DNA from: Rhytidiadelphus loreus
Taxonomy: Eukaryota; Streptophyta; Bryopsida; Hypnales; Hylocomiaceae
Length of the DNA stretch: 64,000 nt
Assembly: GCA_947034895.1 (NCBI GenBank)
Contig: OX344763.1
Span: forward strand, 61,647,093-61,711,092
Direction of reading: 5' to 3'
The position numbers and the translations under genes are program-made. Shown one piece after another: positions 39,601 to 52,738 of this stretch (the first letter of the stretch is position 1; each line of letters begins with the position of its first letter). The notes beneath the pieces are model-generated. The model worked only from the letters and a program-made list of their open reading frames with translations, searched no databases and was not told the DNA's origin.

Positions 39601-41490
39601 CGAACCTTGTGCTGTACTTTCATGTCCAAGAAAATTGGACTTCATGAAATTCACCTAGAGAATAATGTGCAAGCATGTGGTGCAAGTTGCAATTCTTCTT
39701 GAATCCAAATATCCAAAAAAATATTCATTGGGTGGTAACATTGAATGCCTTGAATGTTAAACTAGAAATTGATGCACGAACCTTGTGCTGTACTTTCATG
39801 TCCAAGAAAATTGGACCTCATGAAATTCACCTAAAGAATAATGTGCAAGCATGTGGTTCAAGTTGCAATTCTTCTTCAAACCAATTATCCAAAAAAATAT
39901 TCATTTGGTGGTAACATTAAATGCCTTGAATGTTAAACTAGAAATTGATGCACGAACCTTGTGCTGTACTTTCATGTCCAAGAAAATTGGACTTCATGAA
40001 ATTCACCTAGAGAATAATGTGCAAGCATGAGATGCAAGTTGCAATTCTTCTTCAATCCAAATTTCCAAAAAAATATTCATTGGGTGGTAACATTGAATGC
40101 CTTGAATGTTAAACTAGAAATTGATGCACGAACCTTGTGCTGTACTTTCATGTCCAAGAAAATTGGACTTCATGAAATTCACCTAAACAATAATGTGCAA
40201 GCATGTGGTGCAAGTTGCAATTCTTCTTCAATCCAAATATCGAAAAAAATATTCATTTGGTGGTAACATTGAATGCCTTGAATGTTAAACTAGAAATTGA
40301 TGCACGAACCTTGTGCTGTACTTTCATGTCCAAGAAAATTGGACTTCATGAAATTCACCTAGAGAATAATGTGCAAGCATGTGGTGCAAGTTTCAATTCT
40401 TCTTGAATCCAAATATCCAAAAAAATATTCATTGGGTGGTAACATTGAATGCCTTGAATGTTAAACTAGAAATTAGTGCACGAACCTTGTGCTGTACTTT
40501 CATGCCCAAGAAAATTGGACCTCATGAAATTCACCTAAAGAATAATGTGCAAGCATGTGGTGCAAGTTGCAATTCTTCTTGCATCCAGTTATCCAAAAAA
40601 ACATTCATTTGGTGGTAACATTGAATGCCTTGAATGTTAAACTAGAAATTGATGCACGAACCTTGTGCTGTACTTTCATGTCCAAGAAAATTGGACTTTA
40701 TGAAATTCACCTAGAGAATAATGTGCAAGCATGTGGTGCAAGTTGCAATTCTTCTTCAAACCAATTATCCAAAAATATATTCATTTGGTGGTAACATTGA
40801 ATGCCTTGAATGTTAAACTAGAAATTGGTGCACGATCCTTGTGCTGTACTTTCATGTCCAAGAAAATTGGACTTCATGAAATTCACCTAGAGAATAATGT
40901 GCAAGCATGTGATGCAAGTTCCAATTCTTCTTCAATCCAAATATCCAAAAAAATATTCATTTGGTGGTAACATTGAATGCCTTGAATGTTAAACTAGAAA
41001 TTGATGCACGAACCTTGTGCTGTACTTTCATGTCCAAGAAAATTGGACCTCATGAAATTCACCTAGAGAATAATGTGCAAGCATGAGATGCAAGTTGCAA
41101 TTCTTCTTCAATCCAAATATCCAAAAAAATATTCATTTGGTGGTAACATTGAATGCCTTGAATGTCAAACTAGAAATTGATGCACGAACCTTGTGCTGTA
41201 CTTTCATGTCCAAGAAAATTGGACTTCATGAAATTCACCTAGAGAATAATGTGCAAGCATGTGGTGCAAGTTGCAATTCTTCTTCAAACCAATTATCCAA
41301 AAATATATTCATTTGGTGGTAACATTGAATGCCTTGAATGTTAAACTAGAAATTGGTGCACGAACCTTGTGCTGTACTTTCATGTCCAAGAAAATTGGAC
41401 TTCATGAAATTCACCTAGAGAATAATGTGCAAGCATGTGGTGCAAGTTGCAATTCTTCTTGCATCCAGTTACCCAAAAAAATATTCATTT

Positions 41491-43044
41491 GGTGGTAACA
41501 TTGAATGCCTTGAATGTTAAACTAGAAATTGATGCACGAACCTTGTGCTGTACTTTCATGTCCAAGAAAATTGGACTTCATGAAATTCACCTAGAGAATA
41601 ATGTGCAAGCATGTGGTGCAAGTTGCAATTCTTCTTGCATCCAGTTACCCAAAAAAATATTCATTGGGTGGTAACATTGAATGCCTTGAATGTTAAACTA
41701 GAAATTGATGCACGAACCTTGTGCTGTACTTTCATGTCCAAGAAAATTGGACCTCATGAAATTCACCTAAAGAATAATGTGCAAGCATGTGGTTCAAGTT
41801 GCAATTCTTCTTCAAACCAATTATCCAAAAAAATATTCATTTGGTGGTAACATTAAATGCCTTGAATGTTAAACTAGAAATTGATGCACGAACCTTGTGC
41901 TGTACTTTCATGTCCAAGAAAATTGGACTTCATGAAATTCACCTAGAGAATAATGTGCAAGCATGAGATGCAAGTTGCAATTCTTCTTCAATCCAAATTT
42001 CCAAAAAAATATTCATTGGGTGGTAACATTGAATGCCTTGAATGTTAAACTAGAAATTGATGCACGAACCTTGTGCTGTACTTTCATGTCCAAGAAAATT
42101 GGACTTCATGAAATTCACCTAAACAATAATGTGCAAGCATGTGGTGCAAGTTGCAATTCTTCTTCAATCCAAATATCGAAAAAAATATTCATTTGGTGGT
42201 AACATTGAATGCCTTGAATGTTAAACTAGAAATTGATGCACGAACCTTGTGCTGTACTTTCATGTCAAAGAAAATTGGACTTCATGAAATTCACCTAGAG
42301 AATAATGTGCAAGCATGTGGTGCAAGTTGCAATTCTTCTTGAATCCAAATATCCAAAAAAATATTCATTGGGTGGTAACATTGAATGCCTTGAATGTTAA
42401 ACTAGAAATTGATGCACGAACCTTGTGCTGTACTTTCATGTCCAAGAAAATTGGACTTCATGAAATTCACCTAGAGAATAATGTGCAAGCATGTGGTGCA
42501 AGTTGCAAATCTTCTTGAATCCAAATATCCAAAAAAATATTCATTGCGTGGTAACATTGAATGCCTTGAATGTTAAACTAGAAATTGATGCACGAACCTA
42601 CTGCTGTACTTTCATGTCCAAGAAAATTGGACCTCATGAAATTCACCTAAAGAATAATGTGCAAGCATGTGGTGCAAGTTGCAATTCTTCTTCAATCCAA
42701 ATATCCAAAAAAATATTCATTTGGTGGTGACATTGAATGCTTTGAATGTTAAACTAGAAATTGATGTACGAACCTTGTGCTGCACTTTCATGTCCAAGAG
42801 AATTGGACCTCATGAAATTCACCTAATGAATAATATGAAAACATGTGGAAAAGGTTGGAATTCCTCTTGAATCCAAATATCCAAAAAAATATTCATTTGG
42901 TGGTAACATTGAATGCCTTGAATGTCAAACTAGAAATTGATGCACGAACCTTGTGCTGTACTTTCATTTCCAAGAAAATTGGACCTCATGAAATTCACCT
43001 AGAGAATAATGTGCAAGCATGTGGTGCAAGTTGCAATTCTTCTT
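41491..43044 (+). repeat. Nested 9-monomer duplication, copy 1
   Basis: This 1,554-bp segment matches 43,075-44,628 at an offset of 1,584 bp (9 monomers), nested within the 27-monomer block. The pair is therefore present again at 46,243-47,796 and 47,827-49,380. Shared rare features are CAAATTTCC, ATATCGAAAAA, TTGCAAATC, ATTGCGTGG, CCTACTGCTG, GATGTACG and CTGCACTTTC. The one difference noticed within it is ATGTCAAAG here (A at 42,267) versus ATGTCCAAG at 43,851. Confidence 0.9.
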
Positions 43045-43074
43045 GAATCCAAATATCCAAAAAAATATTCATTG

Positions 43075-44628
43075 GGTGGTAACATTGAATGCCTTGAATG
43101 TTAAACTAGAAATTGATGCACGAACCTTGTGCTGTACTTTCATGTCCAAGAAAATTGGACTTCATGAAATTCACCTAGAGAATAATGTGCAAGCATGTGG
43201 TGCAAGTTGCAATTCTTCTTGCATCCAGTTACCCAAAAAAATATTCATTGGGTGGTAACATTGAATGCCTTGAATGTTAAACTAGAAATTGATGCACGAA
43301 CCTTGTGCTGTACTTTCATGTCCAAGAAAATTGGACCTCATGAAATTCACCTAAAGAATAATGTGCAAGCATGTGGTTCAAGTTGCAATTCTTCTTCAAA
43401 CCAATTATCCAAAAAAATATTCATTTGGTGGTAACATTAAATGCCTTGAATGTTAAACTAGAAATTGATGCACGAACCTTGTGCTGTACTTTCATGTCCA
43501 AGAAAATTGGACTTCATGAAATTCACCTAGAGAATAATGTGCAAGCATGAGATGCAAGTTGCAATTCTTCTTCAATCCAAATTTCCAAAAAAATATTCAT
43601 TGGGTGGTAACATTGAATGCCTTGAATGTTAAACTAGAAATTGATGCACGAACCTTGTGCTGTACTTTCATGTCCAAGAAAATTGGACTTCATGAAATTC
43701 ACCTAAACAATAATGTGCAAGCATGTGGTGCAAGTTGCAATTCTTCTTCAATCCAAATATCGAAAAAAATATTCATTTGGTGGTAACATTGAATGCCTTG
43801 AATGTTAAACTAGAAATTGATGCACGAACCTTGTGCTGTACTTTCATGTCCAAGAAAATTGGACTTCATGAAATTCACCTAGAGAATAATGTGCAAGCAT
43901 GTGGTGCAAGTTGCAATTCTTCTTGAATCCAAATATCCAAAAAAATATTCATTGGGTGGTAACATTGAATGCCTTGAATGTTAAACTAGAAATTGATGCA
44001 CGAACCTTGTGCTGTACTTTCATGTCCAAGAAAATTGGACTTCATGAAATTCACCTAGAGAATAATGTGCAAGCATGTGGTGCAAGTTGCAAATCTTCTT
44101 GAATCCAAATATCCAAAAAAATATTCATTGCGTGGTAACATTGAATGCCTTGAATGTTAAACTAGAAATTGATGCACGAACCTACTGCTGTACTTTCATG
44201 TCCAAGAAAATTGGACCTCATGAAATTCACCTAAAGAATAATGTGCAAGCATGTGGTGCAAGTTGCAATTCTTCTTCAATCCAAATATCCAAAAAAATAT
44301 TCATTTGGTGGTGACATTGAATGCTTTGAATGTTAAACTAGAAATTGATGTACGAACCTTGTGCTGCACTTTCATGTCCAAGAGAATTGGACCTCATGAA
44401 ATTCACCTAATGAATAATATGAAAACATGTGGAAAAGGTTGGAATTCCTCTTGAATCCAAATATCCAAAAAAATATTCATTTGGTGGTAACATTGAATGC
44501 CTTGAATGTCAAACTAGAAATTGATGCACGAACCTTGTGCTGTACTTTCATTTCCAAGAAAATTGGACCTCATGAAATTCACCTAGAGAATAATGTGCAA
44601 GCATGTGGTGCAAGTTGCAATTCTTCTT
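43075..44628 (+). repeat. Nested 9-monomer duplication, copy 2
   Basis: This partner of 41,491-43,044 keeps the ancestral-looking C at 43,851, and so does its own copy at 48,603. The two 9-monomer copies end where TCTTGAATCC (43,045) and TCTTCAATCC (44,629) diverge. Confidence 0.9.
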
Positions 44629-45168
44629 CAATCCAAATATCCAAAAAAATATTCATTTGGTGGTAACATTGAATGCCTTGAATGTTAAACTAGAAATTAG
44701 TGCACGAACCTTGTGCTGTACTTTCATGCCCAAGAAAATTGGACCTCATGAAATTCACCTAGAGAATCATGTGCAAGCATGTGGTGCAAGTTGCAATTCT
44801 TCTTGAATCCAAATATCCAAGAAAATATTCATTGGGTGGTAACATTGGATGCCTTGAATGTCAAACTAGAAATTGATGCACGAACCTTGTGATGTACTTT
44901 CATGTCCAAGAAAATTGGACCTCATGAAATTCACCTAAAGAATAATGTGCAAGCATGTGGTGCAAGTTGCAATTCTTCTTGAATCCAAACATCCAAGAAA
45001 ATATTCATTTGGTGGTAACTTTGAATGCCTTGAATGTTAAACTAGAAATTAGTGCACGAACCTTGTGCTGTACTTTCATGTCCAAGAAAATTGGACTTCA
45101 TGAAATTCACCTAGAGAATAATGTGCAAGCATGTGGTGCAAGTTGCAATTCTTCTTGCATCCAGTTAC

Positions 45169-48100
45169 CCAAAAAAATATTCATTGGGTGGTAACATTGA
45201 ATGCCTTGAATGTTAAACTAGAAATTAGTGCACGAACCTTGTGTTGTACTTTCATGCCCAAGAAAATTGGACCTCATGAAATTCACCTAAAGAATAATGT
45301 GCAAGCATGTGGTGCAAGTTGCAATTCTTCTTGCATCCAGTTATCCAAAAAAACATTCATTTGGTGGTAACATTGAATGCCTTGAATGTTAAACTAGAAA
45401 TTGATGCACGAACCTTGTGCTGTACTTTCATGTCCAAGAAAATTGGACTTTATGAAATTCACCTAGAGAATAATGTGCAAGCATGTGGTGCAAGTTGCAA
45501 TTCTTCTTCAAACCAATTATCCAAAAATATATTCATTTGGTGGTAACATTGAATGCCTTGAATGTTAAACTAGAAATTGGTGCACGATCCTTGTGCTGTA
45601 CTTTCATGTCCAAGAAAATTGGACTTCATGAAATTCACCTAGAGAATAATGTGCAAGCATGTGATGCAAGTTCCAATTCTTCTTCAATCCAAATATCCAA
45701 AAAAATATTCATTTGGTGGTAACATTGAATGCCTTGAATGTTAAACTAGAAATTGATGCACGAACCTTGTGCTGTACTTTCATGTCCAAGAAAATTGGAC
45801 CTCATGAAATTCACCTAGAGAATAATGTGCAAGCATGAGATGCAAGTTGCAATTCTTCTTCAATCCAAATATCCAAAAAAATATTCATTTGGTGGTAACA
45901 TTGAATGCCTTGAATGTCAAACTAGAAATTGATGCACGAACCTTGTGCTGTACTTTCATGTCCAAGAAAATTGGACTTCATGAAATTCACCTAGAGAATA
46001 ATGTGCAAGCATGTGGTGCAAGTTGCAATTCTTCTTCAAACCAATTATCCAAAAATATATTCATTTGGTGGTAACATTGAATGCCTTGAATGTTAAACTA
46101 GAAATTGGTGCACGAACCTTGTGCTGTACTTTCATGTCCAAGAAAATTGGACTTCATGAAATTCACCTAGAGAATAATGTGCAAGCATGTGGTGCAAGTT
46201 GCAATTCTTCTTGCATCCAGTTACCCAAAAAAATATTCATTTGGTGGTAACATTGAATGCCTTGAATGTTAAACTAGAAATTGATGCACGAACCTTGTGC
46301 TGTACTTTCATGTCCAAGAAAATTGGACTTCATGAAATTCACCTAGAGAATAATGTGCAAGCATGTGGTGCAAGTTGCAATTCTTCTTGCATCCAGTTAC
46401 CCAAAAAAATATTCATTGGGTGGTAACATTGAATGCCTTGAATGTTAAACTAGAAATTGATGCACGAACCTTGTGCTGTACTTTCATGTCCAAGAAAATT
46501 GGACCTCATGAAATTCACCTAAAGAATAATGTGCAAGCATGTGGTTCAAGTTGCAATTCTTCTTCAAACCAATTATCCAAAAAAATATTCATTTGGTGGT
46601 AACATTAAATGCCTTGAATGTTAAACTAGAAATTGATGCACGAACCTTGTGCTGTACTTTCATGTCCAAGAAAATTGGACTTCATGAAATTCACCTAGAG
46701 AATAATGTGCAAGCATGAGATGCAAGTTGCAATTCTTCTTCAATCCAAATTTCCAAAAAAATATTCATTGGGTGGTAACATTGAATGCCTTGAATGTTAA
46801 ACTAGAAATTGATGCACGAACCTTGTGCTGTACTTTCATGTCCAAGAAAATTGGACTTCATGAAATTCACCTAAACAATAATGTGCAAGCATGTGGTGCA
46901 AGTTGCAATTCTTCTTCAATCCAAATATCGAAAAAAATATTCATTTGGTGGTAACATTGAATGCCTTGAATGTTAAACTAGAAATTGATGCACGAACCTT
47001 GTGCTGTACTTTCATGTCAAAGAAAATTGGACTTCATGAAATTCACCTAGAGAATAATGTGCAAGCATGTGGTGCAAGTTGCAATTCTTCTTGAATCCAA
47101 ATATCCAAAAAAATATTCATTGGGTGGTAACATTGAATGCCTTGAATGTTAAACTAGAAATTGATGCACGAACCTTGTGCTGTACTTTCATGTCCAAGAA
47201 AATTGGACTTCATGAAATTCACCTAGAGAATAATGTGCAAGCATGTGGTGCAAGTTGCAAATCTTCTTGAATCCAAATATCCAAAAAAATATTCATTGCG
47301 TGGTAACATTGAATGCCTTGAATGTTAAACTAGAAATTGATGCACGAACCTACTGCTGTACTTTCATGTCCAAGAAAATTGGACCTCATGAAATTCACCT
47401 AAAGAATAATGTGCAAGCATGTGGTGCAAGTTGCAATTCTTCTTCAATCCAAATATCCAAAAAAATATTCATTTGGTGGTGACATTGAATGCTTTGAATG
47501 TTAAACTAGAAATTGATGTACGAACCTTGTGCTGCACTTTCATGTCCAAGAGAATTGGACCTCATGAAATTCACCTAATGAATAATATGAAAACATGTGG
47601 AAAAGGTTGGAATTCCTCTTGAATCCAAATATCCAAAAAAATATTCATTTGGTGGTAACATTGAATGCCTTGAATGTCAAACTAGAAATTGATGCACGAA
47701 CCTTGTGCTGTACTTTCATTTCCAAGAAAATTGGACCTCATGAAATTCACCTAGAGAATAATGTGCAAGCATGTGGTGCAAGTTGCAATTCTTCTTGAAT
47801 CCAAATATCCAAAAAAATATTCATTGGGTGGTAACATTGAATGCCTTGAATGTTAAACTAGAAATTGATGCACGAACCTACTGCTGTACTTTCATGTCCA
47901 AGAAAATTGGACTTCATGAAATTCACCTAGAGAATAATGTGCAAGCATGTGGTGCAAGTTGCAATTCTTCTTGCATCCAGTTACCCAAAAAAATATTCAT
48001 TGGGTGGTAACATTGAATGCCTTGAATGTTAAACTAGAAATTGATGCACGAACCTTGTGCTGTACTTTCATGTCCAAGAAAATTGGACCTCATGAAATTC

Positions 48101-49920
48101 ACCTAAAGAATAATGTGCAAGCATGTGGTTCAAGTTGCAATTCTTCTTCAAACCAATTATCCAAAAAAATATTCATTTGGTGGTAACATTAAATGCCTTG
48201 AATGTTAAACTAGAAATTGATGCACGAACCTTGTGCTGTACTTTCATGTCCAAGAAAATTGGACTTCATGAAATTCACCTAGAGAATAATGTGCAAGCAT
48301 GAGATGCAAGTTGCAATTCTTCTTCAATCCAAATTTCCAAAAAAATATTCATTGGGTGGTAACATTGAATGCCTTGAATGTTAAACTAGAAATTGATGCA
48401 CGAACCTTGTGCTGTACTTTCATGTCCAAGAAAATTGGACTTCATGAAATTCACCTAAACAATAATGTGCAAGCATGTGGTGCAAGTTGCAATTCTTCTT
48501 CAATCCAAATATCGAAAAAAATATTCATTTGGTGGTAACATTGAATGCCTTGAATGTTAAACTAGAAATTGATGCACGAACCTTGTGCTGTACTTTCATG
48601 TCCAAGAAAATTGGACTTCATGAAATTCACCTAGAGAATAATGTGCAAGCATGTGGTGCAAGTTGCAATTCTTCTTGAATCCAAATATCCAAAAAAATAT
48701 TCATTGGGTGGTAACATTGAATGCCTTGAATGTTAAACTAGAAATTGATGCACGAACCTTGTGTTGTACTTTCATGTCCAAGAAAATTGGACTTCATGAA
48801 ATTCACCTAGAGAATAATGTGCAAGCATGTGGTGCAAGTTGCAAATCTTCTTGAATCCAAATATCCAAAAAAATATTCATTGCGTGGTAACATTGAATGC
48901 CTTGAATGTTAAACTAGAAATTGATGCACGAACCTACTGCTGTACTTTCATGTCCAAGAAAATTGGACCTCATGAAATTCACCTAAAGAATAATGTGCAA
49001 GCATGTGGTGCAAGTTGCAATTCTTCTTCAATCCAAATATCCAAAAAAATATTCATTTGGTGGTGACATTGAATGCTTTGAATGTTAAACTAGAAATTGA
49101 TGTACGAACCTTGTGCTGCACTTTCATGTCCAAGAGAATTGGACCTCATGAAATTCACCTAATGAATAATATGAAAACATGTGGAAAAGGTTGGAATTCC
49201 TCTTGAATCCAAATATCCAAAAAAATATTCATTTGGTGGTAACATTGAATGCCTTGAATGTCAAACTAGAAATTGATGCACGAACCTTGTGCTGTACTTT
49301 CATTTCCAAGAAAATTGGACCTCATGAAATTCACCTAGAGAATAATGTGCAAGCATGTGGTGCAAGTTGCAATTCTTCTTCAATCCAAATATCCAAAAAA
49401 ATATTCATTTGGTGGTAACATTGAATGCCTTGAATGTTAAACTAGAAATTAGTGCACGAACCTTGTGCTGTACTTTCATGCCCAAGAAAATTGGACCTCA
49501 TGAAATTCACCTAGAGAATCATGTGCAAGCATGTGGTGCAAGTTGCAATTCTTCTTGAATCCAAATATCCAAGAAAATATTCATTGGGTGGTAACATTGG
49601 ATGCCTTGAATGTCAAACTAGAAATTGATGCACGAACCTTGTGATGTACTTTCATGTCCAAGAAAATTGGACCTCATGAAATTCACCTAAAGAATAATGT
49701 GCAAGCATGTGGTGCAAGTTGCAATTCTTCTTGAATCCAAACATCCAAGAAAATATTCATTTGGTGGTAACTTTGAATGCCTTGAATGTTAAACTAGAAA
49801 TTAGTGCACGAACCTTGTGCTGTACTTTCATGCCCAAGAAAATTGGACTTCATGAAATTCACCTAGAGAATAATGTGCAAGCATGTGGTGCAAGTTGCAA
49901 ATCTTCTTGAATCCAAATAT
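45169..49920 (+). repeat. 27-monomer duplication, copy 2
   Basis: This is the second copy of the 4,752-bp unit, in direct tandem with the first. It inherits both nested 9-monomer blocks and the rare A at 47,019 (partner of 42,267). It differs at 45,244 and 48,764 by single C-to-T changes (TTGTGTTGTAC in both cases). At 47,880-47,881 it has CCTACTGCTG in a unit whose partner has CCTTGTGCTG. The matched sequence ends at about 49,832. Confidence 0.92.
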
Positions 49921-50586
49921 CCAAGAAAATATTCATTTGGTGGTAACTTTGAATGCCTTGAATGTTAAACTAGAAATTAGTGCACGAACCTTGTGCTGTA
50001 CTTTCATGCCCAAGAAAATTGGACTTCATGAAATTCACCTAGAGAATAATGTGCAAGCATGTGGTGCAAGTTGCAAATCTTCTTGAATCCAAATATCCAA
50101 GAAAATATTCATTGGGTGGTAACATTGGATGCCTTGAATGTCAAACTAGAAATTGATGCACGAACCTTGTGATGTACTTTCATGTCCAAGAAAATTGGAC
50201 CTCATGAAATTCACCTAAAGAATAATGTGCAAGCATGTGGTGCAAGTTGCAATTCTTCTTGAATCCAAACATCCAAGAAAATATTCATTTGGTGGTAACT
50301 TTGAATGCCTTGAATGTTAAACTAGAAATTAGTGCACGAACCTTGTGCTGTACTTTCATGCCCAAGAAAATTGGACTTCATGAAATTCACCTAGAGAATA
50401 ATGTGCAAGCATGTGGTGCAAGTTGCAAATCTTCTTGAATCCAAATATCCAAAAAAATATTCATTTGGTGGTAACATTGAATGCCTTGAATGTCAAACTA
50501 GAAATTGATGCACGAACCTTGTGCTGTACTTTCATTTCCAAGAAAATTGGACCTCATGAAATTCACCTAGAGAATAATGTGCAAGC
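49531..50586 (+). repeat. Local 3-monomer (528-bp) repeat
   Basis: The units at 49531 and 50059 share AAGAAAAT, CATTGGATGCC, TGTCAAAC and TTGTGATGTAC. The units at 49707 and 50235 share AAACATCC, GTAACTTTG, ATTAGTGCACG and CATGCCC. This gives a 528-bp tandem duplication. The intervening unit at 49883 is nearly the same as 49707, differing mainly by AAATATCC and TTGCAAATC, so a one-monomer duplication is nested here as well. Confidence 0.8.
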
Positions 50587-50938
50587 ATGTGGTGCAAGTT
50601 GCAATTCTTCTTCAATCCAAATATCCAAAAAAATATTCATTTGGTGGTAACATTGAATGCCTTGAATGTTAAACTAGAAATTAGTGCACGAACCTTGTGC
50701 TGTACTTTCATGCCCAAGAAAATTGGACTTCATGAAATTCACCTAGAGAATAATGTGCAAGCATGTGGTGCAAGTTGCAAATCTTCTTGAATCCAAATAT
50801 CGAAAAAAATATTCATTTGGTGGTAACATTGAATGCCTTGAATGTTAAACTAGAAATTGATGCACGAACCTTGTGCTGTACTTTCATGTCCAAGAAAATT
50901 GGACCTCATGAAATTCACCTAAAGAATAATGTGCAAGC

Positions 50939-51466
50939 ATGTGGTGCAAGTTGCAATTCTTCTTGAATCCAAACATCCAAGAAAATATTCATTGCGTGGT
51001 AACTTTGAATGCCTTGAATGTTAAACTAGAAATTGATGCACGAACCTTGTGCTGTACTTTCATGTCCAAGAAAATTGGACCTCATGAAATTCACCTAGAG
51101 AATAATGTGCAAGCATGCGGTGCAAGTTGCAATTCTTCTTGAATCCAAATATCCAAAAAAATATTCATTGGGTGGTAACATTGAATGCCTTGAATGTTAA
51201 ACTAGAAATTGATGCACGAACCTTGTGCTGCACTTTCATGTCCAAGAGAATTGGACCTCATGAAATTCACCTAATGAATAATATGAAAACATGTGGAAAA
51301 GGTTGGAATTCCTCTTGAATCCAAATATCCAAAAAAATATTCATTTGGTGGTAACATTGAATGCCTTGAATGTCAAACTAGAAATTGATGCACGAACCTT
51401 GTGCTGTACTTTCATTTCCAAGAAAATTGGACCTCATGAAATTCACCTAGAGAATAATGTGCAAGC
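50939..51466 (+). repeat. Dispersed 3-monomer block resembling 34,921-35,448
   Basis: Three units in order (AAACATCC with GTAACTTTG; GCATGCGGTGC with CCTAATGAATAATATG; GGTTGGAATTCC) recur at 34,921, 50,939, 54,107 and 55,163. The copy at 50,939 differs by ATTGCGTGG and CTGCACTTTC. The four appearances of this block over 20 kb show that a short module moved within the array and was then amplified near 54-55 kb. Confidence 0.75.
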
Positions 51467-52738
51467 ATGTGGTGCAAGTTGCAATTCTTCTTCAATCCAA
51501 ATATCCAAAAAAATATTCATTTGGTGGTAACATTGAATGCCTTGAATGTTAAACTAGAAATTAGTGCACGAACCTTGTGCTGTACTTTCATGCCCAAGAA
51601 AATTGGACCTCATGAAATTCACTTAGAGAATCATGTGCAAGCATGTGGTGCAAGTTGCAATTCTTCTTGAATCCAAATATCCAAGAAAATATTCATTGGG
51701 TGGTAACATTGGATGCCTTGAATGACAAACTAGAAATTGATGCACGAACCTTGTGATGTACTTTCATGTCCAAGAAAATTGGACCTCATGAAATTCACCT
51801 AGAGAATAATGTGCAAGCATGTGGTGCAAGTTGCAATTCTTCTTGAATCCAAATATCCAAAAAAATATTCATTTGGTGGTAACATTGAATGCCTTGAATG
51901 TTCAACTAGAAATTGATGCACGAACCTTGTGCTGTACTTTCATGTCCAAGAAAATTGGACCTCATGAAATTCACCTAAACAATAATGTGCAAGCATGTGG
52001 TGCAAGTTGCAATTCTTCTTCAATCCAAATATCCAAGAAAATATTCATTTTGTGGTAACATTGGATGCCTTGAATGTCAAACTAGAAATTGATGCACGAA
52101 CCTTGTGCTGTACTTCCATGTCCAAGAAAATTGGACCTCATGAAATTCACCTAGAGAATAATGTGCAAGCATGTGGTCCAAGTTGCAATTCTTCTTCAAA
52201 CCAATTATCCAAAAATATATTCATTTGGTGGTAACATTGAATGCCTTGAATGTTAAACTAGAAATTGATGCACGAACCTTGTACTGTACTTTCATGTCCA
52301 AGAAAATTGGACTTCATGAAATTCACCTAGAGAATAATGTGCAAGCATGTGGTGCAAGTTGCAATTCTTCTTGAATCCAAATATCCAAAAAAATATTCAT
52401 TGGGTGGTAACATTGAATGCCTTGAATGTTAAACTAGAAATTGATGCACGAACCTTGTGCTGTACTTTCATGTCCAAGAAAATTGGACTTCATGAAATTC
52501 ACCTAAACAATAATGTGCAAGCATGTGGTGCAAGTTGCAATTCTTCTTCAATCCAAATATCGAAAAAAATATTCATTTGGTGGTAACTTTGAATGCCTTG
52601 AATGTTAAACTAGAAATTGATGCACGAACCTTGTGCTGTACTTTAATGTCGAAGAAAATTGGACTTCATGAAATTCACCTACAGAATAATGTGCAAGCAT
52701 GTGGTGCAAGTTGCAATTCTTCTTGAATCCAAATATCC
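51467..52738 (+). repeat. 24/25-monomer offset block, copy 1
   Basis: The units at 51467, 51643, 51819, 51995 and 52171 match 55691, 55867, 56043, 56219 and 56395 (offset 4,224 bp, 24 monomers). The units at 52347 and 52523 match 56747 and 56923 (offset 4,400 bp, 25 monomers). Shared rare changes are GAATCATGTG, TGTTCAACTAG, CTTCCATGTCC, TTGTACTGTAC and CTTTAATGTCGAAG. Private changes here include AATGACAAAC near 51,724 and ATTTTGTGG near 52,049. Confidence 0.85.

Larger units (their letters stand above)
33337..40416 (+). repeat. Domain IIIa: mixed monomers without a clear long period
   Basis: These 40 units have domain III subtypes. GCATGAGATGC lies at the start of the units at 33337, 34217, 34569, 34745, 38443, 39147 and 40027. 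GCATGCGGTGC occurs at 35097 and 37387, and CCTAATGAATAATATG in the units before 35273, 37563, 37915 and 38091. ATTAGTGCACG with CATGCCC occurs at 35449, 37563 and 40379. The units at 37915 and 38091 are near-identical neighbours, suggesting a one-monomer duplication. The units from about 38,267 to 38,800 recur at about +2,640 bp (40,907-41,440). No single higher-order period covers the block. Confidence 0.75.
40417..45168 (+). repeat. 27-monomer duplication, copy 1
   Basis: The segment 40,417-45,080 matches 45,169-49,832 at an offset of 4,752 bp (27 monomers). Four differences were seen by eye: C/T at 40,492/45,244, TG/AC at 43,128-43,129/47,880-47,881, and C/T at 44,012/48,764. Shared rare changes include CACGATCC near 40,834, GATGCAAGTTCC near 40,911, ATGTCAAAG at 42,267 and TTGCAAATC near 42,509. 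The left edge is set by ATATCC versus TTACCC just before 40,417, and the right edge by CATGTCC versus CATGCCC at 45,081/49,833. Confidence 0.92.
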
